A stretch of DNA of 64,000 bases, taken from Sesamum alatum (taxonomy: Eukaryota; Streptophyta; Magnoliopsida; Lamiales; Pedaliaceae). The notes below the pieces were generated by a model. The model was not told where the DNA came from, searched no databases, and saw only the letters and a list, made by a program, of their open reading frames with translations. Where the stretch lies: the NCBI GenBank assembly GCA_034509735.1, contig JACGWO010000001.1, forward strand, positions 29,825,966-29,889,965, read 5' to 3'. This document shows positions 35,442 through 47,627 of this stretch, piece after piece (the first letter of the stretch is position 1; each line of letters starts with the position of its first letter). Made by a program: the position numbers and the translations under genes.

Positions 35442-36869
35442 TGTTAGAATACGTGACCATGTAGCCAATCTTGGCGGGCAAATGTAACCTATGTCTAGAT
35501 AATTTCAGTGTTTTGATAAAACTATTAATGAATAAAGAAGTGAAATTCATTCTGGCATTACTTTGTTTGCGTTCACTTTACTGCTTTATTTATCTGTTCA
35601 CTACGCAAACAAAACCCACGGACTGAAAGCCCATTTCGGGGACTGGGACTACGCTTGGAGGTAGGTCCACGAAATCAGTCCCGCCGAATCAGTCTGGAAA
35701 ACTTCAAGTCAAGGAATCTCGAAAATGGGTACCGGGATTCCCTTTGAGATTTGCACTAAGCATCTGCTGTCGTATTTCATCGACGGGTGACGAAGGTCGT
35801 CTAAGCAGTGTTAGTGGGTTAGCCTGCTGGGGAGCAGCTGACTGAGGTGACTCGCGGGAACCGTCTTACGAAGGACCTTGAGTAGGGTCAGCAAGGTATG
35901 ACGTGTACTCCCGGTTCCAACGGTACAGGCCAAGTCCTTTGACTTGAGGAACTGCTGAGTTTACCTGTATATCAGGTTTGTATCTTAGATAAGGTGAGAG
36001 ATTGCCAAGAAACACTTGAGTAGTCATAAGCCATGTCTAGTGCAGCTCTGGTGTACAAAGTGACAGTAGTTTCCAAGAAAGGATCTGTCTCCTGTCAAAA
36101 GGCATTGACAGTTGAGTCTCACGTATGCTCTGTGTCTTGTCCCTAAAATCTGCCACAGTAACTGAACAGAAGGGAAGGTTTCCTTTGCGGCGTTTAGTAA
36201 GGACAGGCCGACACTTAGGTCCAGAATGGGTACCTGCATTTCCGTGCCGTAGACCCTAAGTGGTAAGACCGCAGACAGAAGGACAAGTGTACTGTTAGAG
36301 CCTAAAAGTTCATCCCCGAATATTTCACCTAGTCTCTAGTGCCATGGACCGTTGCTAGATGGCCACCCATGGTAACGAACGGATTCTAGGAATCCGGCCA
36401 AGCCTACCTGAAAGGTGAACCTAAAGAGTCACACACTATCCACACACAAATTTAGTATTAAATATTGGAGAAAAAGGAATGATTAAATTTGATTTAATCG
36501 GGTCCTCTATTTTCTTGGAGTATCAATTCCTTCTATTTGATAAAAGAAATTAAATTAATAAATTAGATTTATTAAGGGAATTAATTTAATGGGCTTAGAA
36601 TAAATATTTATATTTATTTTGCCTTTTGGAATATTTAAATAGGTTTTAAATATTTCATTAAATTAAATTAACGGTTGAGATGGAAAGGAGAGATGAATGG
36701 CTAGGATTGATTTGACTAGGTCAAATACTACTTTGACTAGGACTTTGACTAGGTCAAAATCCTAGTCAAAATAGACCTCTTAGAGTTGGAGTTTAAAGAG
36801 GTTTAAACTCCTCCTCTATATAAACCCCTAGCCTCCTACAATTCAAAGATTGATGAATCTTGAAATTCC

Positions 36870-36904
<35 letters not shown>

Positions 36905-39366
36905 CTCGAGCTCTCTCCTCTCCCTCTCGTCCGCCCCCTCTCACTCTCCCAATAAAATATTTTTTCTTGTTCTCTTGTTCTTGGAACATTAGAACTTAGG
37001 AGAATTAATACCGTTAATCAATAACGTGTTATTAATTCATCCTCTCCAAAAATTATACTTGTTCGTTGCTAGCACGACGTGCAAGATACGTGGGTGGATC
37101 GTGTGTCATGATTTGGAGGATCTCAAGAACGAGGTCTTGGTGCAAAACGGGGAACAACGCGAGTAGTCGTTGAAGACGAAAACGACAACGGGTGGGTCTC
37201 GATTTACGTTTTCGCCCCTTTTAATTTTAATCCCTATGGCCTCCATGATTGTTTGTATGTATTTAATTCATGAGATACACCGAACACCCAGGAAAGTTCA
37301 AGGGCACACCCCTTGAACTGAAAGATTGTGGATCGTCCCGGGAAAATTGCGCGAATGCGGAAGCGCGGTATAAAATAAAATTGCGGAATTTAAAACATGC
37401 TTAATTGAAGTAAAGAACACGTTCAAAGGGTGTGCCTTTGAAATTTCCCGGGTGTTTGGTGTATCTCATGAATTAAAGCATACAACAATCATGGAGGCCA
37501 TAGGGTTTGTAAATTAAAGAGAGGGACGAAAATTTAAAACGAGACCTACCCGTTGTTGTTTTCGTCTTCAACGGCTACACGCGTTGTTCCCCATTTTGCA
37601 CCAAGACCTCGTTCTTGAGATCCTCCAAATCGTGACACACGATTCACCCACGTATTCTTGCCCGTCGTGCTAGCAACGAACAAGTATTTTTGGAGAGGAT
37701 AGATCAACCACACGTTATGTATTAACGGGATTGATCTTCCTTAGTTCTAATGTTCCAAGAACAAGAGAACAAGAAAAACAATTTTCTTGGAGAGTGAGAG
37801 AGAGAGGGAGAGTGTGTCTTGTGTTTGTTTTCAAGAATCATCATCCTACAAATTGTAGGAGGCTAGGGGTTTATATAGAGGAGGAGTTTAATCCTCTTTA
37901 AACTCCAACTCTAAGAACTCTATGTTGACTAGGACTTTGACTAGCAAACTAGTGTTTGACCTAGTCAAACCAATCCTAGCCATCCATCTCTCATTTCCAT
38001 CTCAACCGTTGATTTAATTTGATGGAATATTTAAAACCTATTTAAATATTCCAAAAGGCCTAAATAAATATAAATATTTATTTTAAGCCCATTAAATAAA
38101 TTCCTTTAATAAATCTAATTTATTAATTTAATTTCTTTTATCAAATAGAAGGAATTAATTCACCAAGAAAATAAAGGACCCGATTAAATCCAATTTAATC
38201 ATTCCTTTTCTCCAATATTTAATTCTAAATTAAATACTAAATGTGTCTGGATAGTGTGTGACTCTTTAGGTTCACCTTTCAGCTAGACTTGGTCGAATTC
38301 CTAGAATCCGTCCGTTACCCTGGGTGGCCATCTAGCAACGGTCCATGGCACTAGAGACTAGGTAAAATATTCGAGGATGAACATTTAGGCTCTAACAGTA
38401 CACTTGTCTTTCTGTCTACGGTCTCACCACTTAGGGTCTAGGGCACAGAAAATGCAGGTACCCATTTTGGACCTAAGTGTCGATCTGTCCTTACTAAACG
38501 CCGCAAGGGAACCCTTCCCTTCTGTTCAGTTACTGTGGCCACAGATTTTAGGGACAAGACACAGAGCATACGTGAGACTCAATTGTCAATACCTTTTGAC
38601 AGGAGACAGATCCTTTCTTAGAAACTACTGTCACTCCGTATACCAGAGCTGCACTAGACATGGCTTATGACTACTCAAGTGTATCTTGGCAATCTCTCAC
38701 CATATCTAAGATACAGACCTGATACACAGGTAAACTCAAAAGTTCCTCAAGTCAAAGGACTTGACCTGTACCGTTAGAACCGGGAATACACGTCATACCT
38801 TGCTGACCATACTCAAGGTCCTCCGTAAGACGGTTCCCGCGAGTCACCTCAGTCAGCTGCTTCCTAGCAGGCTAACCCACTAACACTGATTAGACGACCT
38901 TCGTCACCCGTTGATGAAACACGACAGCAGGTGCTTGGTGCAAGTCTCAAAGGGAATCTCGGTACCCATTTTCGAGATTCCTTGACTTGGAGTTTTCCGG
39001 AGTGATTCGGCAAGACTGATTTCATGGACCTACCTCCAAGCGAAGTCCCAGTCCTCGAAATAGATTCTCAGTCCATGGGCTTTGTTTGCGTAGCGAACAG
39101 ATATGTAATAGAAATGTATAAGTGAACGCAAGCAAAGTAACGCCATATGAATCTTACTTCTTTATTCATAAATGTTTTATCAAACACATACTGAAATTGT
39201 CTAGACATAGGTTACATTTTCCTGCCAAGATTGGCTTACATGGTCACCTATTCTAACATGAACGTGTTCTTTAATTTTCGTTAAAGTATTTTTAAATTTC
39301 ATATTTTAATTTTATACCGCGCTTCCGCATTCGCGCTATTTTCCCGGGACGATCCACAATATTTCC
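35442..39366 (+). mobile_element. Solo Copia LTR X4, split by X5
   Basis: Family-X LTR starting TGTTAGAATACG; its last 100 bp (39264-39366, ending ACAATATTTCC) lie beyond X5. TTAAG occurs on both sides (35437-35441 and 39367-39371), so it is a solo LTR inserted in element B's pol just before the reverse transcriptase. W-boxes at about 36710-36770, TATATAAA at 36817 and a (CA)n run at about 36871-36902. Confidence 0.93.
37319..39258 (-). mobile_element. Solo Copia LTR X5, inverted inside X4
   Basis: On the minus strand it runs TGTTAGAATAGG to ACAATCTTTCA, 1940 bp, with TGAAC at both sides (37314-37318 and 39259-39263). It is the youngest layer of this stack. With X4 it makes a tail-to-tail inverted repeat of about 1.88 kb per arm with almost no spacer. 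Confidence 0.95.
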
Positions 39367-39371
39367 TTAAG

Positions 39372-40816
39372 CTAGTTGGCTGTAAGTGGGTCTACAAGCC
39401 AAACTTGGCGTTGATGGAGAAGTCACGACTTTTAAGGCTAGGCTAGTAGCTAAGGGATACACTCAACGACCCGGGGTCGATTTTGAGGACACCTACTCGC
39501 CGGTAGCCATGGCTAAATCCATGCAGATCCTGCTCGCCACAGCAGCATGGTATGACTATGAGATATGGCAGATGGACGTGAAAACGGCCTTCCTCAATGG
39601 TTTCGTTGAGGAAGAGATCTATATGGATCAGTCGGAAGGTTTCACGGTCGCTGGAGAATAACAGAAGGTCTGTCGTCTCCAGAGGTCCATCTATGGCCTC
39701 AAACAAGCATCCCGAAGTTGGAACATTCGCTTTGATGAAGTGATACGGGGCTATGACTTCATCAAAAATGAATCCAACCCTTGTGTATACAAGAAGATCA
39801 GTGGGAGCTCTATAGTGTTCCTAGTGTTTTATGTGGATGACATTCTACTCATAGGTAATGATGTTAGAATGTTGGGTGACACAAAAGCATGGTTGTCAAC
39901 CCAGTTTTCCATGACGGACTTGGGTGAAGCCTCCTACATCCTAGGCATCCAGATTGTCAGGGACAGATCTAAAAGGATGTTAGGGCTCACCCAAAACTCG
40001 TATATGGAGAAAGACCTAAAGAGATATCAGATGGACAACTTCAAACGAGGATTCCTTGCCATGAGGCATGGGATCAAGTTATCCAAGAAACAGTCCCCGT
40101 AGACTGATGAGGAACTTGAAAGGATGAAAGTCATCCCCTATGCTTCTGCCGTAGGTAGCATCCAATATGCAGTCCACTGCACCAGGCCTGACATTGCTTA
40201 CGCTTTGAGCGTGACAAGCAGATATCAGTCTTGTGCAGGAGAGGCACATTGGAATGATGTTAAGGGTATCCTTAAGTACCTAAGGAGGACTAAGGAAATG
40301 TTCTTAGTCTATGGCAATGGAGAACTGATCCTGGAAGGCTTTAGCGATGCTAGCTTCCAGTCTGATGACGATGATGCCAAGTCTCAATCGGGTTATGTAT
40401 TCAGACTCAATGGAGGAGCGGTGGCTTGGAAAAGTTCCAAGCAAGCAACCACTGTTGACTCCACCACTGAGGCCGAATACATAGTAGCTTTAGAAGCTGC
40501 CAAGGAAGCGGTTTGGATGAGAAACTACATACAAGAGTTGGGTGTGGTGCCTAGCATCGCCGAGCCCGTTGTCATCTTTTGTGATAACAACGGTGCAATA
40601 ACGCAAGCAAAGGAACCGAGAACTCATCACCGTTCCAAACACATTCTTAGACGCTACCATCTTCCAAGAGAAATTGTAGGAAGAGGTGACGTTCGGATGG
40701 ACTGAGTCAACTCAGCAGACAACACAGCAGATCCGCTGACAAAGCCTATGTCGCAGAGCGCTCATACACAACATCTTGAGAAGATGGGGATTAGACATAT
40801 GGGCGATTAGCTTTAA
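39372..40816 (+). pseudogene. Copia pol of element B, 3' part (reverse transcriptase and RNase H)
   Basis: Resumes after X4. A one-base deletion near 39401 shifts the frame; from 39386 a single frame runs to TAA at 40814, with stops at 39659 (TAA), 40100 (TAG), 40703 (TGA) and 40808 (TAG). Blocks: FKARLVAKGYTQRPGVDFED, WQMDVKTAFLNGFVEEEIYM, YGLKQASRSWN, an intact YVDDILLIGND catalytic motif, then GFSDASFQSDDDD, DSTTEAEYI and CDNNGAITQAKEP (RNase H). Compared with element A, the stop at 40100 is CAG in A and the one at 40703 is CGA in A. Confidence 0.93.
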
Positions 40817-42128
40817 GTTCAAGTGGGAGATTGTTAGAATAGGTGACCATATAGCCAATCTTGGCAGGTGAAATGTAACCTATGTCTAGACAATTTCAAG
40901 GATTTGATATATTATTAATGAATAAAGAAGTGAAATTCATTTGGCATTACTTTGTTTGTGTTCACTTTATCTGCATTACATATCTGTTCACTACGCAAAC
41001 AAAGCCCACGAACTGAAAATGTATTTCGGGGACTGGGACTACGCTTGGAGGTAGGTCCATGAAATCAGTCTCGCCGAATCAGTCCGAAAATCTACAAGTT
41101 AAGGAATCTCGAAAATGGGTACCGAGATTCCCCTAGAGACTTACACTAAGCATCTGTTGTCGTATTTCATCGACGGGTGACGAAGGTCGTCTGAGCCGTG
41201 TTAGTGAGTTAGCCTGCTAGGGAGCAGCTGATTGAGGTGACTCGCGGGAACCGTCTTACGGAGGACCTTGAGTAGGGTCAGCGAGGTATGACGTATATTC
41301 CCGATTCCAACGGTATAGGTCAAGTCCTTTGACTTGAGGAACTGCTGAGTTTACCTGTATATCAGGTCTGTATCTTAGATATGGTGAGAGATTACCAAGA
41401 AGCACTTTAGTAGTCATAAGCCATGTCTAGTGCAGCTCTGGTGTAGAGAGTGACAGTAGTCTCCAAGAAAGGATCTGTCTCCTGTCAAAAGGCATTGACA
41501 GTTGAGTCTCACATATGCTCTGTGTCTTGTCCTTAAAATCTGTGGCCACTGTAACTGAACAGAAGGGAAGGTTTCCCTTGCGGCGTTTAGTAAGGACAGA
41601 CCGACACTTAGGTCCAATATGGGTACCTGCAATTTCCGTGCCCTAGACCTTAAGTGGTGAGACCGAAGACGGAAGGACAAGTGTACTGTTAGAGCCTAAA
41701 TGTTCATCCCCGAATATTCACCTAGTCTCTAGTGCCATGGACCGTTGCTAGATGGCCACCCATGGTAACGGACGGATTCTAGGAATCCGACCAAGTCTAG
41801 CTTAAAGGTGAACCTAAAGAGTCACACACAATCCACACACATTAAGTATTTAATTTAGAATTAAATATTGGAGAAATGGAATGATTAAATTGGATTTAAT
41901 CAGGTCCTTAATTTTCTTGGAGAGAATTAATTCCTTTTATTAGATAAAAGGGATTAATCTAATAAATTAGATTTATTAGAAAATTAATTTAATGGGCCTA
42001 GAATAAATATTTATATTTATTATATTTATTTATTGCCCATCGGAATATTTAAATAGGTTTTAAATATTCCATTAAATTAAATTAATGGTTGGGATTAAAA
42101 AGAGAGATGGATGGCTAGGATTAATTTG

Positions 42129-42405
42129 GGAAAAATTATTTAAATATTATAAAATAAATAATAATTTACAAAAATACCGTAATTTTAAAATTTTTATAGA
42201 ATTATGCAAAACCGCTGAGAAATTCAGCAGTTTTAAATTAAAAAAAAAATTAAAAAACCTGTGTCAGAACCGCTGACACTGTCAGCGGTTCTGACACACC
42301 TGAGAACCGCTGACTTTCTCAGCGGTTCTCAGGAAAGATGGGCAGACATTGTCTGCCCCTTTATCGTGGATGGGACGCATGCTGGGACGCATGCATGCGT
42401 CCCAT
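42129..42405 (+). repeat. Left terminal inverted repeat of the Mutator-like element
   Basis: About 277 bp matched in inverse by 47628-47891, with short indels. It contains a set of perfect palindromes built on the heptamer CCGCTGA: GAACCGCTGACA next to TGTCAGCGGTTC (about 42268-42294) and GAGAACCGCTGA next to TCAGCGGTTCTC (about 42303-42330), then CATGCATG-type palindromes near 42380-42400. Confidence 0.9.
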
Positions 42406-42770
42406 GCATCCCATCAAAAAGATGATGGGAAAAAGATGATGGGATGCATGAGCCATGCATGCGTCCCATCATCTTTAATTATTTCTGCAAAACTGCTATG
42501 TGTAAATGCGGTTTTTCTTCCATAAATACTACTTGTTCCAGTTCATATGAGTTCGAAAGAATTGTATACGTTAGAAAATATTGCAGCATCCTCACCGAAA
42601 AAATTATAGAAAAAGGGCACATTTTTAGACTACACCAGTTGGAAATTTCTGCAACAAAAATTGTAAGTTTTATATTCTAAAATTTTGTTTTATTATATAT
42701 TTGTTTGTTTTCATTATAATATTATTAATAATATTATTTTTTTATGCATATGTTATTTTGATGTGAAGAT
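42406..42770 (+). promoter_or_regulatory. Upstream region of the Mutator-like transposase
   Basis: ATCATGGGA-type palindromes (GATGATGGGA twice against TCCCATCATC) continue to about 42475. A possible TATA box, CATAAATA, lies near 42521. The rest to the ATG at 42771 is T-rich leader; TGTAAGTTTT near 42662 could be an intron donor and TGAAG before the ATG an acceptor, which I cannot settle. Confidence 0.4.
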
Positions 42771-45182
42771 ATGGCGGAGCAAAACAATATTGATATCATT
42801 ATATATTTTGGAGGTCAACGAGAGATGGCATTGCCGATTAAGACGGATCGAGATGTGCAATTTTTTTTCAATCCGTTGAATGGATATGTTACTGTAGAAA
42901 GTTTTGTTGAAGCAGAGAAAGTCTATCATAATATTAATAATATTGTATTGGACGACCCTTTTGCTGGTGATTATGGAACATACATGTCAATTTTAACACA
43001 AGATGGGGCCAGTTTGCTAGCAGTAACTCAACAGATGGGAAGATTTGGGATAAATGAAGATTTTGCAGGGCCTTCTACGTACAACCAACAAGATGATGAG
43101 TATGTTAATATGGAGCCTGAAGCCGATAGTTTTTTAAATTCAGAGCCGGTGAACTCTGAACCAGATGAGGTTGAGGAAGAGGCTAAAAATAATTTGAATC
43201 CTGATAATGACGATGAAGTCAGCATCCCAATTATGTTGGAAGTGCTTGGTAGTATTGCTAATGGGGTGACAAGCCAACAAATACACGGAATTGATTTGAA
43301 CATGCCAGCCACATCAGAGCCTGCTTCTCTATATCCAGTGATCCCATTTTTCAGTACAACACATCCAGAGGTACCTGTCGACTCGGTGGATATCCCTACT
43401 GGTAAATGGGGTAACTTGTACGATCCGAGCACTGGAGAGCTCGCATTAGGAATGGTGTTCAAGAGCAAAGACCACTTGAAAGCTAGTGTTTAAGATTTTT
43501 CTGTGCGTTGTGCGAGACGAGAATACCGTGTGCTCGAGAGTTCACCAAAATTATGGAAGGTCGTGTGCAAATATGATGCGGAGACTGGATGTGATTGGAT
43601 GCTACGAGCTATCTACAAGTCCAATATGGGGTTATTCAAGATTACCAGGTACGTGGGACCGCATACCTGCTTGATGAATGAGATTTCTGTAGATCATCGT
43701 AACTTAGGTAAGAGTATGATTGCAACACATTTGCTTGGTATGGTTCGTCAAGACCCATCATATGACATCAAGTATGTCCAGCAAAATGTGAAAGATCGAT
43801 TTGGGTTCGAAATCTCTTATCATAAGGCTTGGCAGGCTTTGAAGGCGGCTAGGGAACAGGTATATGGAACTTGGGAAAGCTCTGTACAGAAATTGCCTCG
43901 ATACATGGCTGCATTACAGAAATGGAACCCCGGGACAGTTTTAGAGTGGTTGCATTTGGACACTGACAGGCCTGGGCTGAAAATGTTGAACTATGTGTTT
44001 TGGGCTTTCAGACCGTGTATAGAAGGATTTCGTTATTGTCGTAACGTTATAAGTGTAGACGGAACTCATCTGTACACAAGGTACAAACACAAGCTATTAG
44101 TGGCAGTCACAATGCATGGAAATCAACAAGTCCTCCCATTAGCCTTCGCACTGGTTGATGAAGAATCCCTAGCATCCTGGTGATGGTTCCTTGAAATGCT
44201 TTCCAAGCATCTACTACGCAGTGACGACCGAATTTGTCTAATTTCTGATCGGCATACCGGACTGATTAAAGGAGTAGATGCAGTGCCAGCCTTTAAGTTT
44301 CCCCGTGGAGTTCATCGATTTTGTTTGCGGCATGTGTGCTCAAACTTTAATAACAAGTTCAACAATGTTCAACTTAAGGATCTCTGCTGGAAGGCGGGTT
44401 CTGAGCAGAATGTGCGCAAGTTTGAGCGAGTAATGGAACAAATTAAAGAATTGAATGAAGGAGCTTATAATTGGCTTGGAAGGATTGACAAAACTCAGTG
44501 GACGCTAGCGCATGATGGTGGATGGCGCACAGGCATTCTAACAACGAATATGTCGGAGTGTATAAATGGAGTGTTGAAAGGTGCCAGACGACTACCAATA
44601 ATGGCAATTGTGCAAATAACATTTTTCCGTTCAGTGCAATACTTCCTAGAGCGCACAACACGTTGTCACCAGATGATGAATGACAATCAGCAATGGGCTG
44701 ATTATGCATACAGATTATTTGAGGCGCGACAAACTGAGGCAGTACACCACATTGTACAGAAATTTGATTATACTCAGCAATCTGCCTCGGTACTTACATT
44801 GAGCTTGACCGGTGCCGGGACTCATACGTATGTTGTCAAGTTGAAGCACCAACAGTGTTCGTGTGGCAGGTGGGGAAGTAATGGCATTCCTTGTTCCCAT
44901 GCAATACAGGCATGTCGGCATTTTAGGGTAAATGCATCCAACTTTGTGCCATATTATTATAGTATTCAGTCATACAAGAACACTTACTGCGGGAGGTTTG
45001 AGCCATTATGGGGGGAGGAGTACTGGGATCCTCAGCCATTTCATCTTGTGCACAACCCTATGTTGCGTACCCGTAGAGGCCCAGGTCGTCATGTTACAAC
45101 TCGTATTCAGAACGAAATGGATAGACCACAGACTCGTGCACTCCAGCAGTACCGGGCACGTGAAGGAAATTCAAATAATTAG
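42771..45182 (+). pseudogene. MuDR-type transposase, 803 codons, two in-frame stops only
   Basis: One frame from ATG 42771 to TAG 45180 is broken only by TAA at codon 241 (43491) and TGA at codon 471 (44181). N-terminal DIIIYFGGQ text and an acidic stretch come first, then the MuDR zinc/DNA-binding part (GMVFKSKDHLKASV, ETGCDWMLRA). The DDE catalytic residues fit Asp 430 (ISVDGTHLY), Asp 493 (LISDRHTG) and Glu 596 (NMSECINGVLKGARR). A SWIM zinc finger Cx1C...CxH is at 696-710 (CSCGRWGSNGIPCSHA), and the C terminus is basic. The stops fit single C-to-T or G-to-A changes (CAA to TAA; CGA or TGG to TGA). With readthrough or repair absent it would make only fragments. Confidence 0.93.
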
Positions 45183-45306
45183 AATATTTACTATGCATGT
45201 AATGATGTAATATTTGAAAACATTTGGTGGATATAATAAATGTTTATTTGCATAAATATATTTGGATTACAATACTCATTGTACTACATCAGTCTATTTC
45301 ATAACA
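45183..45306. other. Convergent 3' ends of transposase and PMD gene
   Basis: 124 bp separate the two stop codons. AT-rich; AATAAA-like TATAATAAATG is at about 45232-45242 on the + strand. The two transcripts would end toward or overlap each other here. Confidence 0.5.
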
Positions 45307-47455
45307 CTAGTAATGACCCCCTGTGCCACATCCTCGACGTCGCCTATTTCGTCTCGGGACGTCCTGTCTCATCTCAATCGGAGTGCTCAAATCAAAGTCG
45401 TCAAATGGAATTGGTGATACTGGATAATGCGGGCGCATACTCGGATCATGTGTAGATGGACCTGCTACGTTAGAACCAGTATCATCCGATAGAGTATACG
45501 TATATGCAAAATCTGGAGTATATGCAGTGGATGGAGTATATATGTTAGCACCAATATCATCCGACGGAGTATTCGTCGGATCATGTGCAGTAGATGGTCC
45601 TGCTACGTTCGTCGGATCATGTGCAGTAGATGGTCCTGCTACGTTCGTCGGATCATATGTGCTAGTAGGACCTACACGCACACCAGGATAACGTGAACGT
45701 GAAAAAATTCAAAATCTCCTGATAAACTTCACGATGTCGAACCCTCATTTCTAACAATGCCTGATAATCTGTCCCAACATTATCACTATCAAGTGCTAGT
45801 TGTTCCATTCTGTCCGCCTGCAAACATAATTTAGTTTAGAATATACTTATCGTGCATTGAATTTAGAAACAGGGAATTATTTGCTTACCACATATTCCCA
45901 GTCCCTTGGGTTTACAGACCGATATCCGTGAGCATCTGCCACTGTCCCTACGTGCGATATCTGAATGCGGGTGATTTGGTGATACCAATTCATATAATCC
46001 GGGACAGTACCATGACTATTGTCGATATAAGGCCTCAGTACAACCATTGATAGCACGTTGTTCCATTGTGCAATATAATCTCTATGAGACAATGCCCAAT
46101 CTTCCCCGTGGCGTCCTCTCCTATCAAGTGAATGCAATCGTCTTTCACTGTGAAGTGGGTTTGGGGGAATATCTTGTACCATGCCAAACTGACGTAACAC
46201 CCGTTCTGGGTGGTGCATCTCCACAATGGCATAATGAATCAATGGACATTTTATGTTCCATGGTGTATTGTATGCATAAAGAGGCAGTGAATTCACATCA
46301 TCCGCGTTACTATCGTATGGTATCCAAGCAAACTACATGATTATGCAATTACATCAATATAATGAAACATATATAATACGAAACATAATATATTTAAACA
46401 ACAACAGTCCGCATACCTCATTCTCTTTCATTAAAGTCCAATATATTTCTGATAATACGCAATGCATTGGAAGCCGTGTGTGTTCGGGACACATGATACG
46501 ACCACCTACAAACACGAAAATAAGTTAAATTTAAATTAAATCTAGAAGTCATTTTTTGCTAGTATAGGTATAATTCAAGTGCATACCGTGCAGCATATGG
46601 AGGTATAGGCAAGACGTTCTCATCGTCAATTATAGTAGGACACAAATCTAAAATCTCGGTGGAGCGAATCGGGGCGAGGGTTGTAATGCGAGACCATGCC
46701 CAAATTTGTAATAATTGCATTGGGCCACCTATATTCGTTTTTCCTCTTTGTGAGGCTGTGCACAACTCTCTGTACATATAAGCCAACACTGCTGTACCCC
46801 AATTTGAGATACCTTCACTAAGGTCCTCCATATGACGTAAATATAATAATGAGACAGTGTTGCCCGTAGCATCAGGACACAATACACCACCAATAAGACA
46901 CAAAGCTATTACTCATGCCTCTTGAAATACTTCTTCCATAGGGCTATCATCGTCACTCGTGTTCAAAATTAACCAATCATGTAATACACTTAATTTCAAT
47001 CGAGAAAATTTAAATGCATTATCATCCGGAAGAAAACCCAACCATTGGTAGCAATAATTTTGCCATTGTGGAATAGTCCACTTTGTATCTACTCCTGTAA
47101 TAATATTACCTACCAATGGAAGTTTCCACATGATTGCGATGTCTTGAAGAGTGACAGTTGCCTCACCAATCGTGAAATGAAAAGTATGAGTCTCGGGTCG
47201 CCATCTCTCGACTAACGCAGTAATAAGGTGTGCGTCAATCTCAACGTGACCACACTGAAAAACTCCTAAAAAACCCATATTTTCTAATACCTGTAGAACA
47301 CGTACGTGGCGTGGCACTAGTTTGAGATTTCGAAAAAAAGAACTATCACCACGTCGAACATGTAATGTTGTGTCGGGGGCTCCGAGCACATCTTCAGAAC
47401 GATGATTTGCTTGTCCATACAACACACTAGAATTACGTGGGCCAAAATTAGCCAT
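45307..47455 (-). pseudogene. Plant mobile domain (PMD, aminotransferase-like) gene of the Mutator-like element
   Basis: Read leftward from ATG 47455. Likely exons: 47455-46587, 46505-46417, 46332-45889 and 45817-45307, all with GT-AG borders. PMD blocks: LENMGFLGVFQCGHVEID, LITALVERWRPETHTFHF, IGEATVTLQDIAIMWKLP, VGNIITGVD, LCLIGGVLCPDATGN, NWGTAVLAYMYRELC and LQIWAWSRI, then WIPYDSNADD, VLRQFGMVQDIPP and DYIAQWNNVL. One TGA at 46913 breaks exon 1 (EA*VIALCLIGG, fitting CGA to TGA), and the last exon seems to shift frame at a T run near 45706. The C-terminal part holds a 12-residue repeat HDPTNVAGPSTA and a basic RRNRRRRGCG end. PMD proteins are known both as host silencing factors (the MAIN/MAIL1 group) and inside plant transposons. 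Exon borders 2-3 are tentative. Confidence 0.82.
45568..45665 (-). repeat. 36-bp coding minisatellite in the PMD gene
   Basis: About two and a half copies of a 36-bp unit (containing GGATCATGTGCAGTAGATGG) give the tandem peptide HDPTNVAGPSTA. The multiple-of-three length keeps the frame. Confidence 0.85.
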
Positions 47456-47514
47456 AATTCTACAAGAATTTTTTTTTTTTTGAATATTTGATAAAATATT
47501 CGGATTGTGGTCCT

Positions 47515-47612
47515 CACCCTTAGAGGTTCACCCCTTATAAATAAGGGGTGAACCTCTCACCCCTCCTTATGCAAGGAGTTCACGGGTGAACTCCATGTTC
47601 ACCCGTGAACCC
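47515..47612. promoter_or_regulatory. Palindromic promoter-proximal region of the PMD gene
   Basis: A near-perfect palindrome GAGGTTCACCCCTTAT / ATAAGGGGTGAACCTC spans about 47523-47557 and has a TATA-like TTATAAATAAGG at its centre. A second pair GTTCACGGGTGAAC and GTTCACCCGTGAAC (about 47578-47610) lies next to it. The PMD start codon is about 60 bp away on the minus strand. Confidence 0.6.
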
Positions 47613-47627
47613 CAAAAATACATATGG

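Noticed and set aside
35442..39366. X4/X5 as one element with inverted repeats
   Set aside because: TTAAG and TGAAC target duplications show two separate insertions of solo LTRs.
43491..44183. Stops in the transposase as introns or frameshifts
   Set aside because: The frame is the same on both sides of each stop and conserved blocks continue without a gap, so these are simple nonsense changes.
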